Source of the DNA: Hymenobacter sp. YIM 151858-1
Lineage (GTDB): Bacteria > Bacteroidota > Bacteroidia > Cytophagales > Hymenobacteraceae
DNA length: 64,000 nt
Assembly: GCF_025979705.1 (NCBI RefSeq)
Contig: NZ_CP110136.1
Location: 744,001-808,000, forward strand
Direction: 5' to 3'
Below the pieces are notes generated by a model. The model was not told the DNA's origin. It worked only from the letters and a program-made list of their open reading frames with translations, and searched no databases. The position numbers and the translations under genes are program-made. Below, one piece after another: positions 57,190-64,000 of the stretch (its first letter is position 1; every line of letters starts with the position of its first letter).

Positions 57190-58233
57190 CTAGGTGGCGG
57201 CGGGCTGCCGGGCCGCCATGCGCCGGCCAATGGCCTGGGCAATTACGCTGGCCAGCAATATCTGCAGGGCGTGGTAGAGCATGGTGGGCAGCAACAGTAC
57301 GCCGGTAGCGGCCGTGCCCGCAAACAGCACCTTGGCCATTACGGTACCGTGCACCAACGACTTTTTGGAGCCGCAGAACAAGGCCGTAATCTGGTCGTCG
57401 GCCGTAAAGCCCAGTAGTTTGCTTACGCCGATGATAACGGCATACACCACGGCAAACAGCGCCACCATACCCAAGGCCAGCAGCAGCAGATCGGTGGTAC
57501 GGATGCCGCGGAACACATCTTCGGCAAACGACTCGCAAAACGAGGTGTACACCATCAGCAGAATGATGCTCTGATCGAACAGCCGCAGGCCCTGCTTATG
57601 GCGCTCGGCCCAGGCACCTAGGCGCCCGTGCAGCAGCACGCCCCCCACCACCGGCAGCAGCACCTGCAGGGCCAGATCGGTAGCCATGCCACTTAGGTTG
57701 TGCCCCCCGTTGCCGCCCGCCTGCAGCACTGCACTCACCCACAACGGCGTGAGCACAATGCCCAGCAGGCTGGATATGCTGGCGTTGAAGATGGCGCCGG
57801 GCAAATTGCCGCCCGCAATGCTCACCATTACTACCGAGGTAGATACCGTGCTGGGCAGCGTGCACAGGTAGAACACGCTGGCCCACAGCGCTTGGCCGGC
57901 TTCGGGGCCAAACCACGGGCGCACGGCCAGGGCCAGCAGCGGAAACACCCCGAACGTGACGAGCTGCACCACGGCATGCAGGCGCCAGTTGCGCATGCCG
58001 GCTTTCAGCTTTTCGGGGCTGAGCCGCAGCCCGTACAGGAAGAAGATAGCCGCCACGCCCAGGGTGGTGATGCGCCGCCACGGCACCGGGCTGCTGTTGC
58101 TGCCAATGCCCGGTGCCAGGTACGCCAGCACCACCACGGCAATCAGCCCGAAGAAAAACCAATCGAGGCCGAGGCGGGTGAGGAAGGTGCCCGGGCGGTT
58201 TGGCGGCGTGGCGGAGGCAGGAGCAGATGGCAT
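57190..58233 (-). CDS. SBF-like sodium/organic-anion transporter (YfeH family)
   Basis: A 347-residue membrane protein of the bile acid:sodium symporter-like (SBF-like, YfeH) family, with about nine to ten membrane segments. The FFLYGLRLSPEKL segment, LPSTVSTSVVMVSIAGGN and the C-terminal FCGSKKSLVHGTVMA motif are characteristic. It probably moves an organic anion with sodium; substrate unknown. Confidence 0.88.
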   Translation of the reverse strand: MPSAPASATPPNRPGTFLTRLGLDWFFFGLIAVVVLAYLAPGIGSNSSPVPWRRITTLGVAAIFFLYGLRLSPEKLKAGMRNWRLHAVVQLVTFGVFPLLALAVRPWFGPEAGQALWASVFYLCTLPSTVSTSVVMVSIAGGNLPGAIFNASISSLLGIVLTPLWVSAVLQAGGNGGHNLSGMATDLALQVLLPVVGGVLLHGRLGAWAERHKQGLRLFDQSIILLMVYTSFCESFAEDVFRGIRTTDLLLLALGMVALFAVVYAVIIGVSKLLGFTADDQITALFCGSKKSLVHGTVMAKVLFAGTAATGVLLLPTMLYHALQILLASVIAQAIGRRMAARQPAAT

Positions 58234-58303
58234 AGCAAATAGCCGGCAGGTGCCGGGCGCTGCAAGCTTACGCAGAACCTAGGCAAACCGCCGCCCTACG
58301 GGC

Positions 58304-58567
58304 CTACACCAGCCGGCCGGTTACGCGCAAAATCAGCAGCACAATAGCCACGGCCAGCATGGCCACAATCAGGGTGCTGGCCCACTTGGGGCGGCTGTAC
58401 GTGGGGTAGAGGCCCATCAGGGCAAAGCCCGTGAACAGGGCCGCCGAGCTGGCGATGCGCGGCCAGGTGGTGCCGCCGTTCTGCAAGTTCAGGATGAGCG
58501 AAACGGCAATGGCGCCGGCAGCAAGCCAGTACAGGTAACGCGTGCGGGAGGCAGAGGAGAAGGCCAT
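58304..58567 (-). CDS. Small three-helix membrane protein
   Basis: An 87-residue protein with three hydrophobic segments and a YPTYSRPKW linker. No family recognised. It ends the group of three minus-strand membrane genes (58304-59185 and 57190-58233) and follows the CrtO-like gene by 15 bases, so it is probably cotranscribed with it. Confidence 0.65.
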   Translation of the reverse strand: MAFSSASRTRYLYWLAAGAIAVSLILNLQNGGTTWPRIASSAALFTGFALMGLYPTYSRPKWASTLIVAMLAVAIVLLILRVTGRLV

Positions 58568-58582
58568 GCAAAATATCAGATG

Positions 58583-59185
58583 CTAAAGCGAAGGATGTAG
58601 CCGAACCGGGTGGGGTTGCGCCCCCAAACCCAGCTGTAGCAGGCGCATGCGGTGGTAGCGCTGCAACACAATGGGGTAAAAGTTGCCGATGAGGTTGCCC
58701 ACCGCGGCCCCGGCCGCCAAATCGTAGCGGCCCAGGTGCAGGAAATACGGCAGCAGCAGCAGTTGCGCCGCAAATGCCAGCAGGTGGCCGATTTCGGCGC
58801 CCTGCGTGTTATCGAGCAAAATGCCCAGCCGGGCCCGGCCGCCGCCGTAAAACGCCTGCCGCTGCCGGGGCTTGTGGTAGTAGGCCCAGCACAAAAATCG
58901 GCGGAGCCACTCCACCCGCAACGCGCGGTAAAGCCAGCTTACGTGGCTTGGGGCAACGCAATGGTAAAAGCCGGGGCCGAGCAAGCGGTGCACCGGCACC
59001 GCCAGGCCCAGCATCCCAAATACGCCGGCTACCGCGGTGGTGCACGCAAAGCCGCCCAGCCAAAAAGCCGCCGCCACCGAAGGCTGCCCCGGGTGCAGCA
59101 GCAAACCCTTGAGCGTGCTCCAGAGCGTGAGCAGCAACATGGCCGAAACCCACAGGTAAAAAGCTGATTTACCGAGCTTTTTCAT
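58583..59185 (-). CDS. Membrane protein, CrtO acyltransferase-like
   Basis: A 200-residue protein with about four hydrophobic segments. The C-terminal GNLIGNFYPIVLQRYHRMRL resembles the N-x-YP-x3-QRYNR-R motif of glycosyl-4,4'-diaponeurosporenoate acyltransferase (CrtO) proteins. Membership in that family is tentative, and no carotenoid genes lie near, so it may act on another glycolipid or be only a structural relative. Confidence 0.5.
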   Translation of the reverse strand: MKKLGKSAFYLWVSAMLLLTLWSTLKGLLLHPGQPSVAAAFWLGGFACTTAVAGVFGMLGLAVPVHRLLGPGFYHCVAPSHVSWLYRALRVEWLRRFLCWAYYHKPRQRQAFYGGGRARLGILLDNTQGAEIGHLLAFAAQLLLLPYFLHLGRYDLAAGAAVGNLIGNFYPIVLQRYHRMRLLQLGLGAQPHPVRLHPSL

Positions 59186-59215
59186 GGCCGGAAGCTAACG
59201 ATTTGCGCCCAGGTT

Positions 59216-60808
59216 TTACTCGGCCAACACCGGCGGGGCCGCAGCGTTGGTTTTGCGCAGCGGCAGCTCCGGAATCAGCAACGTGGCACCCAGGCCCAGC
59301 ACCACCAACCCCATCGTAATCAGGTAAATGGTGCCGATTGCTTCGGTGAAGGCCAGCCGAACGGCCGGGGTGGCTTGCCCGCCAGCCGTGGTGGTTGCAG
59401 CCGGCAAAGCGGGGCCTTCGCCGATGGCGCTGTGCGCGGCAGCGGGCGAGCTGGCCGTGGCTGCTGGGGCCGGCAGCGCCGTGGCCAGCTGCAGCGTAAG
59501 CACCGTGCCGAGCAGCGCAGCGGCCACCACGCCGCCAATCTGCCGGAAAAACTGGCTCGCCGAGGTGGCTTGCCCGATCAGGCGCGGCTCGGTAGCGTTC
59601 TGAACCGCAAGGGTATACAGCGGCATGCTCGGGCCCACGCCCACGCCGCACACAAACACGTATAGCAGCACCTGCCAGTAAGTGGTAGCGGCCGAAAGCG
59701 TGGTCATCAGCCCCAGCCCCACCAGCAGCAGCGCGCCGCCAGCCAGCATCCAGCGCTTGTAGTGCCCGCCCCGCCGCGATACCATTTGCCCCGCCACGTT
59801 GGAGCCCGTAACCACACCTAGGGAAAGCGGAATCAAACTCATGCCGGCCCGGGTGGCCGAGGTGCCCAGCACATTCACCATAAACAGCGGCTCGAAAATG
59901 ATGATGCTCAGGAAAGTGCCGCCCAGCAGAAACAACGCCGCGTTGGCCGAGCGAAACACCTTGTTGTCGAACAAGTTGAAATCGAGGATGGGATGCTCGG
60001 AGCGCACCGAGCGCAACACAAACAAGGCTAGCAGCGCCGCCGCCGTGCCCAGCAACCCCAGGGTGGGGGCCGATGCCCAGGGATAAATAGCCTTGTTGAG
60101 CTGCAGGGCCACAATAAGGGCACCCACGCCGCCGATGAGCAGCAGGGCCGCCAGCACATCGAGGCGGGTGCTGGCGCCGGTGGGACGCAGCTTGGGCATG
60201 TTCTTTAGGATAAACCACAGGGCCACGGCACCTAGGGGCAGGTTCACGTAGAACACCAGCCGCCAGCCGGCCACGCCGGGCAGCAGGTTGTCGCCTAGGT
60301 CGGTGAGCAGCCCGCCCAGGAAGGGACCCAGCACCGACGAAATGCCGAACACTGCGCCCACGTAGCCCTGGTACCGGCCGCGCTCGGCCGGCGGAAACAA
60401 ATCGGCAATGATGATGAAAGCCAGGGCAAACAGCCCCGCGCCGCCAAAGCCCTGCACCACCCGAAAGAAGATAAGCTGGCTCATGCCGTCGCCGAGCAGC
60501 GGCAACGGGCCGAACTCGCCGGCCAGCCCGCACAGCGCCGAGCCCAGCAAAAACACCGATACGGCCACGATTTCGATGTTGCGCCGCGGGAAGGTATCGG
60601 CCAGCTTGCCGTAAATGGGCACCAGCGCGGTGCTGGCCGCCAGGTAGGCCGTAGCTACCCACGTAAACCGGTCGAGCCCCTGCAAATCGGCCACAATGCG
60701 CGGCAGCGCCGTCGATACGATGGTTTGATCGAGCGCCCCCAGAAACATGGCAATCAGTACGCCGGCCAGGGTGAGCATTCGGTCGCGGTGCGTAAGCGGG
60801 TGGTGCAT
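59216..60808 (-). CDS. DHA2-family MFS multidrug exporter
   Basis: A 530-residue transporter with 14 predicted membrane segments. The DHA2 motifs are clear: LGALDQTIVSTALPRI (about 20-36), the WVATAYL and GKLADTFPRR motif A, and GPFLGGLL motif C of drug/H+ antiporters (EmrB/QacA type). A Pro/Ala-rich periplasmic loop near residues 450-490 precedes the last helix. ATG 60808 is used. It diverges from the TauE/SafE permease across 112 bases. Confidence 0.92.
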   Translation of the reverse strand: MHHPLTHRDRMLTLAGVLIAMFLGALDQTIVSTALPRIVADLQGLDRFTWVATAYLAASTALVPIYGKLADTFPRRNIEIVAVSVFLLGSALCGLAGEFGPLPLLGDGMSQLIFFRVVQGFGGAGLFALAFIIIADLFPPAERGRYQGYVGAVFGISSVLGPFLGGLLTDLGDNLLPGVAGWRLVFYVNLPLGAVALWFILKNMPKLRPTGASTRLDVLAALLLIGGVGALIVALQLNKAIYPWASAPTLGLLGTAAALLALFVLRSVRSEHPILDFNLFDNKVFRSANAALFLLGGTFLSIIIFEPLFMVNVLGTSATRAGMSLIPLSLGVVTGSNVAGQMVSRRGGHYKRWMLAGGALLLVGLGLMTTLSAATTYWQVLLYVFVCGVGVGPSMPLYTLAVQNATEPRLIGQATSASQFFRQIGGVVAAALLGTVLTLQLATALPAPAATASSPAAAHSAIGEGPALPAATTTAGGQATPAVRLAFTEAIGTIYLITMGLVVLGLGATLLIPELPLRKTNAAAPPVLAE

Positions 60809-60920
60809 TGGGCTTGGGGTTGCTGAAGCCTTGCATACGTAAGATGCGCAGGCGGGAGTGCTACAACGGCCGCGAAGAAGCATAATCGGCCCGACACACC
60901 GGCTATCTTTACGGCCTTTT

Positions 60921-61700
60921 ATGGAACACCTCGACGCTACGCTGGCGCTGCTTTGTGCCTTTGCTTTTCTGGCTGGTTTTGTTGACTCGATCGTGGGCGG
61001 CGGCGGGCTGATTCAGCTGCCCGCCATGCTGCTGCTGCTGAAGGGCGTGCCGGTGCCCACGGTGCTCGGCACGGGCAAGGTATCGTCGGTGGCCGGTACG
61101 GCGGCGGCGCTGCGGCGCTACGCCGGGCAGGTGCCCATTCGGTGGCGGGCAGTAGGGGCGGCGGCCGTTGCGGCCGGGCTGTTTTCGTTTTTGGGGGCGC
61201 GGGTGGTTTCGCTGCTGCCCTCGGAGCTGCTGCGGCCGCTGGTGCTGGGCTTGCTGGTGGTTATTGCCATCTACACCTTTTGGCGCAAAGATTTCGGCAC
61301 CCTCCACGCGCCGCGCCTCCCCGAAAGCCGCGAGCCGTACTACGGCGTGCTCATCGGCGTGCTAATCGGGTTTTACGACGGGTTTTTCGGGCCCGGTACC
61401 GGCAGCTTTCTGCTGTTTGCCTTTGTCGGGGTTTTTGGCTACAACTTCCTCAGCGCGTCGGCTTCGGCCAAGGTGGTGAACGTGGCCACCAACCTCACGG
61501 CCCTGGCTTATTTCGCTTACACCGGGCATATTCTGTGGCAAGTGGCCCTGCCCATGGCCGCCTGCAACATGCTGGGCTCCAGCCTAGGTGCGCGCACGGC
61601 CCTCAAGCAAGGGGTGGGCTTTGTGCGGGTGCTTTTCCTGGCGGTGGTCGGCGGCATCATCCTCAAGCTCGGCGCTGATACGTTCGGACTGCGTTTGTAA
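60921..61700 (+). CDS. TauE/SafE-family permease (YfcA type)
   Basis: A 259-residue membrane protein with about eight helices. GFVDSIVGGGGLIQLPAML (about 19-37) and the second-half repeat GFYDGFFGPGTGSF (about 147-160) are the paired TauE/SafE signatures. Known members export sulfite or sulfonates; substrate here is unknown. A TATCTTTA at 60904-60911 lies only 10 bases before the ATG, so the message may be nearly leaderless. Confidence 0.9.
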   Translation: MEHLDATLALLCAFAFLAGFVDSIVGGGGLIQLPAMLLLLKGVPVPTVLGTGKVSSVAGTAAALRRYAGQVPIRWRAVGAAAVAAGLFSFLGARVVSLLPSELLRPLVLGLLVVIAIYTFWRKDFGTLHAPRLPESREPYYGVLIGVLIGFYDGFFGPGTGSFLLFAFVGVFGYNFLSASASAKVVNVATNLTALAYFAYTGHILWQVALPMAACNMLGSSLGARTALKQGVGFVRVLFLAVVGGIILKLGADTFGLRL

Positions 61701-61707
61701 CCGAGGC

Positions 61708-61900
61708 AGGCAGCGCGGTGTAGCGCGGGCTTTAGCCCGCGTGTGCCAGAATGGCTGGCGTTAGGGCAGAACCGCGCACATACAATCGTTTACGCAAACG
61801 CGGGCTGAAGCCCACGCTACATTCCTAGGTACAGAAGTTACTATCCGCGGACGCGGACTACAACCGAAGGTCGGCGTAGCCAAAGTCCGTGCTACGGCCG
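61708..61900. repeat. Intergenic inverted-repeat family (copy 2)
   Basis: Words shared with 19720-19945: gtagcgcgggctttagcccgcg at the left, aacgcgggctgaagcccacgctac in the middle, and ggactacaaccgaaggtcggcgtagcc at the right, which is the reverse complement of a segment at about 19736-19768. No gene is seen. It follows the TauE/SafE gene. Confidence 0.8.
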
Positions 61901-61905
61901 CGTTA

Positions 61906-61963
61906 CAACCAAAAAACCGGCCCGGCCGCACCAATTGGTGCGGCCGGGCCGGTTTTTTGGTTG
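61906..61963. terminator. 58-bp perfect palindrome, bidirectional terminator
   Basis: Arms of 29 bases with no mismatch and no loop (61906-61934 / 61935-61963), each with an A6/T6 tract. It lies between the + strand permease and the minus-strand Spy-like gene. Being loopless and GC-rich, it is likely to be unstable or hard to sequence. Confidence 0.9.
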
Positions 61964-61971
61964 TGCCTGGG

Positions 61972-62469
61972 TTACTCCTCGCCGCGGCCGGGCGGCAGGC
62001 CGGGTACGGCGTTGCCTTGGTTGCCCTGCGTGTTCGGAATACCCATTTTCTTCTCGCGGGCTTTCTGGTACTTATCGAACTGCGCGGCCGTCAGCACGTC
62101 CTTGAGCGCAGCCATGCGCGACTGGCCAATGTCTTCGATTATCACGTTCAGCTTGCGCAAATCGGCCCGGTGGCGGATGCGGGCTTCCTCTACCTGCCGC
62201 ACGCTGCGCAGGTTTATCTGCCGTACTTTTTCTTCCTGCTGCGGGCTCAGGGCCAGGGCTTGCTTCAGGCCTTGCGTAAGGCCGTTGGCTTGCGCCTCAA
62301 TTTTGGCATCGTCGAGCTTGGGAGCGGGCGCTGTTTGCGTGGCAGAGCCCCGGGTTTTGCCGGTGGCATCGGCCGGTTTGGGCTTGGTGGTAGCCGTTTG
62401 GGCCCAGGCAGTGGGGGCAGCCGCCAGCAGCACGGCGGCCAGCAAAATCGATTTCGTGAGAGTGTTCAT
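61972..62469 (-). CDS. Secreted helical protein, Spy/CpxP-like
   Basis: A 165-residue protein with a signal peptide (cleaved near AWAQ), a Lys/Pro/Ala-rich linker (about 25-50) and a helical core with LSPQQEEKVRQI, RADLRKLN and LTAAQFDKYQKARE segments, the pattern of Spy/CpxP or LTXXQ-type periplasmic proteins. A Gly/Pro/Asn tail ends it. Those relatives are stress-induced chaperones; here the role is inference. Confidence 0.7.
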   Translation of the reverse strand: MNTLTKSILLAAVLLAAAPTAWAQTATTKPKPADATGKTRGSATQTAPAPKLDDAKIEAQANGLTQGLKQALALSPQQEEKVRQINLRSVRQVEEARIRHRADLRKLNVIIEDIGQSRMAALKDVLTAAQFDKYQKAREKKMGIPNTQGNQGNAVPGLPPGRGEE

Positions 62470-62655
62470 CGCGTTCGGTAAGCAAAGGGGCCAACGCTTG
62501 GCGTTGGCGCGCAGCACTGCGAAAATAGCGTGCCAGAGTTCTTTCGGTTGCTAAACGCTGCCGAGGCCGCATTTATTCCCAAGCTCGGCCACAAGTTGGG
62601 GCAGTTCGCCCTAGGTGCCTGTAACCTTTCGGGTAGCTAAGCAATAGAAGGAAGC

Positions 62656-63708
62656 ATGAAGCAGCAATCCTCCCGCAATACCTGGCTCAAAGCCGCCGGC
62701 ATAGGTGCCGCCGTAGCAGCCGCTGCCCTTTGGGCCAACCGCCGTGGTTCGTACGACTTGCGCGGCAAAGTAGTGCTGATAACCGGCGGTTCGCGCGGCC
62801 TCGGGCTGGTACTGGCCCGGCAGGCCGCCGCCGAGGGTGCCCGCGTGGCCATCTGCGCCCGCGACGCCGACGAGCTGGAGCGCGCCCGCAAGGAGCTGCT
62901 GGCCGAGGGCACCGAAATTCTGGCCCTGTCGCGCGACCTCAGCGACGAAACCGAGGTGCGCACCATGGTGGCCGAGGTGCGCAACGAGTTGGGCCCGATT
63001 GACGTGCTCATCAACAACGCCGGCATCATCACGGGCGGCCCGCTCGAGCACATGGATGTGCGCGACTACCAGGAGTCGATGGACATCCACTTCTGGGCCG
63101 CGCTGCACGCCATGTACGCCGTGCTACCCGACATGAAGCGCCGCCGCGAAGGGCGCATCATCAACATTGCCTCGGTAGGAGGCAAGGTAGCCGTGCCGCA
63201 CCTGGCGCCTTACTGCGCCAGCAAATTTGCTTTGGTGGGCTTGTCCGAAGGCTTTCGGGCCGAGCTACTGCGCTACGGCGTGTACGTTACTACCGTGTGC
63301 CCGGGCCTGATGCGCACCGGCTCGCCGCGCCAGGCCATCGTGAAAGGGCAGCACTTGCTGGAGTTTGCCTGGTTTATGGTGGCCGACTCGCTGCCGGTGC
63401 TTACCGTAAGCGCCCAGTACGCGGCCCGGCAAGTGTGGAATGCGGCCCGCCGCGGCGACGCGGAGCTGATTCTGGGGATGCCGGCCAAAATCATTTCGTT
63501 GCTCCACGGCATCGCGCCGGGCACCGTGGCCAACGTGCTCAGCATGGCCAACCGGAGCCTGCCCGGGCCCACCGGCGAGGCGGGCAACGAGCGGCGGCGC
63601 GGGTTCGAGAGCGAATCGGCTGTTACCAGATCGTGGCTGACCACGCTTACGCGCAAGGCCGAACGCGAAAACAACGAGCTGAACAACCACTCGCCGTATC
63701 CGGCTTAA
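62656..63708 (+). CDS. SDR-family oxidoreductase with membrane anchor
   Basis: A 350-residue short-chain dehydrogenase. A basic and hydrophobic N-terminus (about 10-26) may anchor it; TGGSRGLG (about 42-49) binds the cofactor, NNAGI is present, and catalytic Ser/Tyr/Lys lie in IASVGG and YCASK. A variable tail of about 90 residues (after the SDR core) contains IAPGT and a polar C-terminus. Substrate unknown. It is the last full gene before the edge. Confidence 0.88.
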   Translation: MKQQSSRNTWLKAAGIGAAVAAAALWANRRGSYDLRGKVVLITGGSRGLGLVLARQAAAEGARVAICARDADELERARKELLAEGTEILALSRDLSDETEVRTMVAEVRNELGPIDVLINNAGIITGGPLEHMDVRDYQESMDIHFWAALHAMYAVLPDMKRRREGRIINIASVGGKVAVPHLAPYCASKFALVGLSEGFRAELLRYGVYVTTVCPGLMRTGSPRQAIVKGQHLLEFAWFMVADSLPVLTVSAQYAARQVWNAARRGDAELILGMPAKIISLLHGIAPGTVANVLSMANRSLPGPTGEAGNERRRGFESESAVTRSWLTTLTRKAERENNELNNHSPYPA

Positions 63709-63788
63709 AGCGCAGATCCTTACCTCGTCAGAAAAAAAATAGCCGGGTTTGCGTTTCAATCCGGCAAAACTCTTCCCATCTTTACCCC

Positions 63789-63893
63789 ATGCACCTGTTC
63801 AGCCAGTCGTACTATTATTATTACCCGACCTGCCAGCCCTCCGGCTTCGGCAACGGTCGTGTATGTACGACGGCATCCGAGCAGACTTACTAA
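63789..63893 (+). CDS. Tyr-rich leader peptide (putative attenuator)
   Basis: A 34-residue open frame (starting MHLFSQS) with five consecutive tyrosine codons at residues 8-12, and one further Tyr as its last residue. It ends 25 bases before a perfect terminator that in turn precedes another gene start by 30 bases. This is the classical layout of ribosome-mediated transcription attenuation, which would tie the downstream gene to charged tyrosine tRNA. The downstream gene lies outside the window, so a tyrosine or aromatic amino acid role is inference. Confidence 0.7.
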   Translation: MHLFSQSYYYYYPTCQPSGFGNGRVCTTASEQTY

Positions 63894-63918
63894 CGTCTCC
63901 GCGAAACCGCTTCATACC

Positions 63919-63950
63919 GCCCCCGTCCGATAGCCGGACGGGGGCTTTTT
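63919..63950 (+). terminator. Rho-independent terminator (attenuator hairpin)
   Basis: Perfect 11-base arms GCCCCCGTCCG / CGGACGGGGGC, five-base loop, then T5-G-T5. It separates the Tyr-rich frame from the next gene. GACGG within the leader (about 63869-63873) could pair with CCGTC of the first arm as part of an antiterminator; this needs folding to confirm. Confidence 0.9.
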
Positions 63951-63980
63951 GTTTTTACCCCACTTCAAACCCTAGGTGCC

Positions 63981-64000
63981 ATGCAAGCCCCCCTCCAACA
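63981..64000 (+). CDS. Start of next gene (partial)
   Basis: An ATG at 63981 follows CCTAGGTGCC and opens a frame (MQAPLQ) running off the window. Too short to identify. Its place after the leader and terminator suggests it is the attenuated gene. Confidence 0.4.

Noticed and set aside
59169-60836. Second 555-codon minus-strand frame overlapping the DHA2 exporter
   Set aside because: The exporter frame has 14 membrane segments and family motifs; this frame gives Arg/Gly/Ala-rich nonsense.

Overview
The window looks like a chromosomal segment from a high-GC member of the Bacteroidota, most likely Hymenobacter or a close relative (Cytophagales). This rests on the gene set and style: a surface protein with a type IX secretion sorting domain, a SusC-like carboxypeptidase-regulatory domain on a TonB-dependent receptor, split transketolase, Mpl and DnaB of Bacteroidota type, start codons without Shine-Dalgarno sequences, a few TAnnTTTG promoter elements, and abundant intergenic palindromes. 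I saw no phage, transposase, CRISPR array, rRNA or tRNA. The genus is an inference; no alignment was run.

Layout. 0-9 kb: an unknown membrane protein, a transketolase split into two separate genes with a von Willebrand A protein between them, a BCP peroxiredoxin, a lipocalin, an M23 peptidase and a fumarylacetoacetate-hydrolase-family enzyme. 9-25 kb: an M48 lipoprotein protease with two small secreted proteins, an alpha/beta hydrolase, the cell-wall-recycling ligase Mpl, replicative helicase DnaB, an iron-uptake pair (PepSY membrane protein plus siderophore receptor) with Fur-like dyads, a Crp/Fnr regulator, a YgiD-type dioxygenase, a long-chain acyl-CoA synthetase and an FG-GAP/T9SS surface protein.

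25.8-50.3 kb is the core of the window: a molybdenum-enzyme island. It carries cofactor synthesis (moaA, moaC, moaD, moaE, moeA, a moeB-rhodanese fusion), a MOT1-type molybdate transporter, both cofactor nucleotidylyltransferases (a MobA type fused to a degenerate MobB-like domain, and a MocA type), an XdhC-type maturation factor, FdhD, and three molybdoenzymes. Two are complete three-subunit PaoABC-like xanthine dehydrogenase/aldehyde oxidoreductase operons: one without a signal peptide on its 2Fe-2S subunit, one with a Tat signal. The third is a YdeP/FdhF-like oxidoreductase preceded by a small Bacteroidota-type protein. MocA plus XdhC would serve the first two; MobA plus FdhD the third. No mogA/moaB gene is visible. 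A rifampin ADP-ribosyltransferase and an alpha/beta hydrolase sit inside the island.

50-64 kb: an unknown secreted protein, an SDR/GH63 glucosidase pair, a CYTH protein, an ankyrin protein, an SBF-like transporter, a CrtO-like membrane protein, a DHA2 drug exporter divergent from a TauE/SafE permease, an SDR with a membrane anchor, and at the right edge a 34-codon open frame with five tandem tyrosine codons followed by a perfect terminator and the start of another gene: a probable tyrosine-responsive attenuator. Throughout the window the hexamer CCTAGG is strongly over-represented (about 98 sites by eye), mostly as CCTAGGTG, which is unusual because CTAG is normally rare in bacteria.
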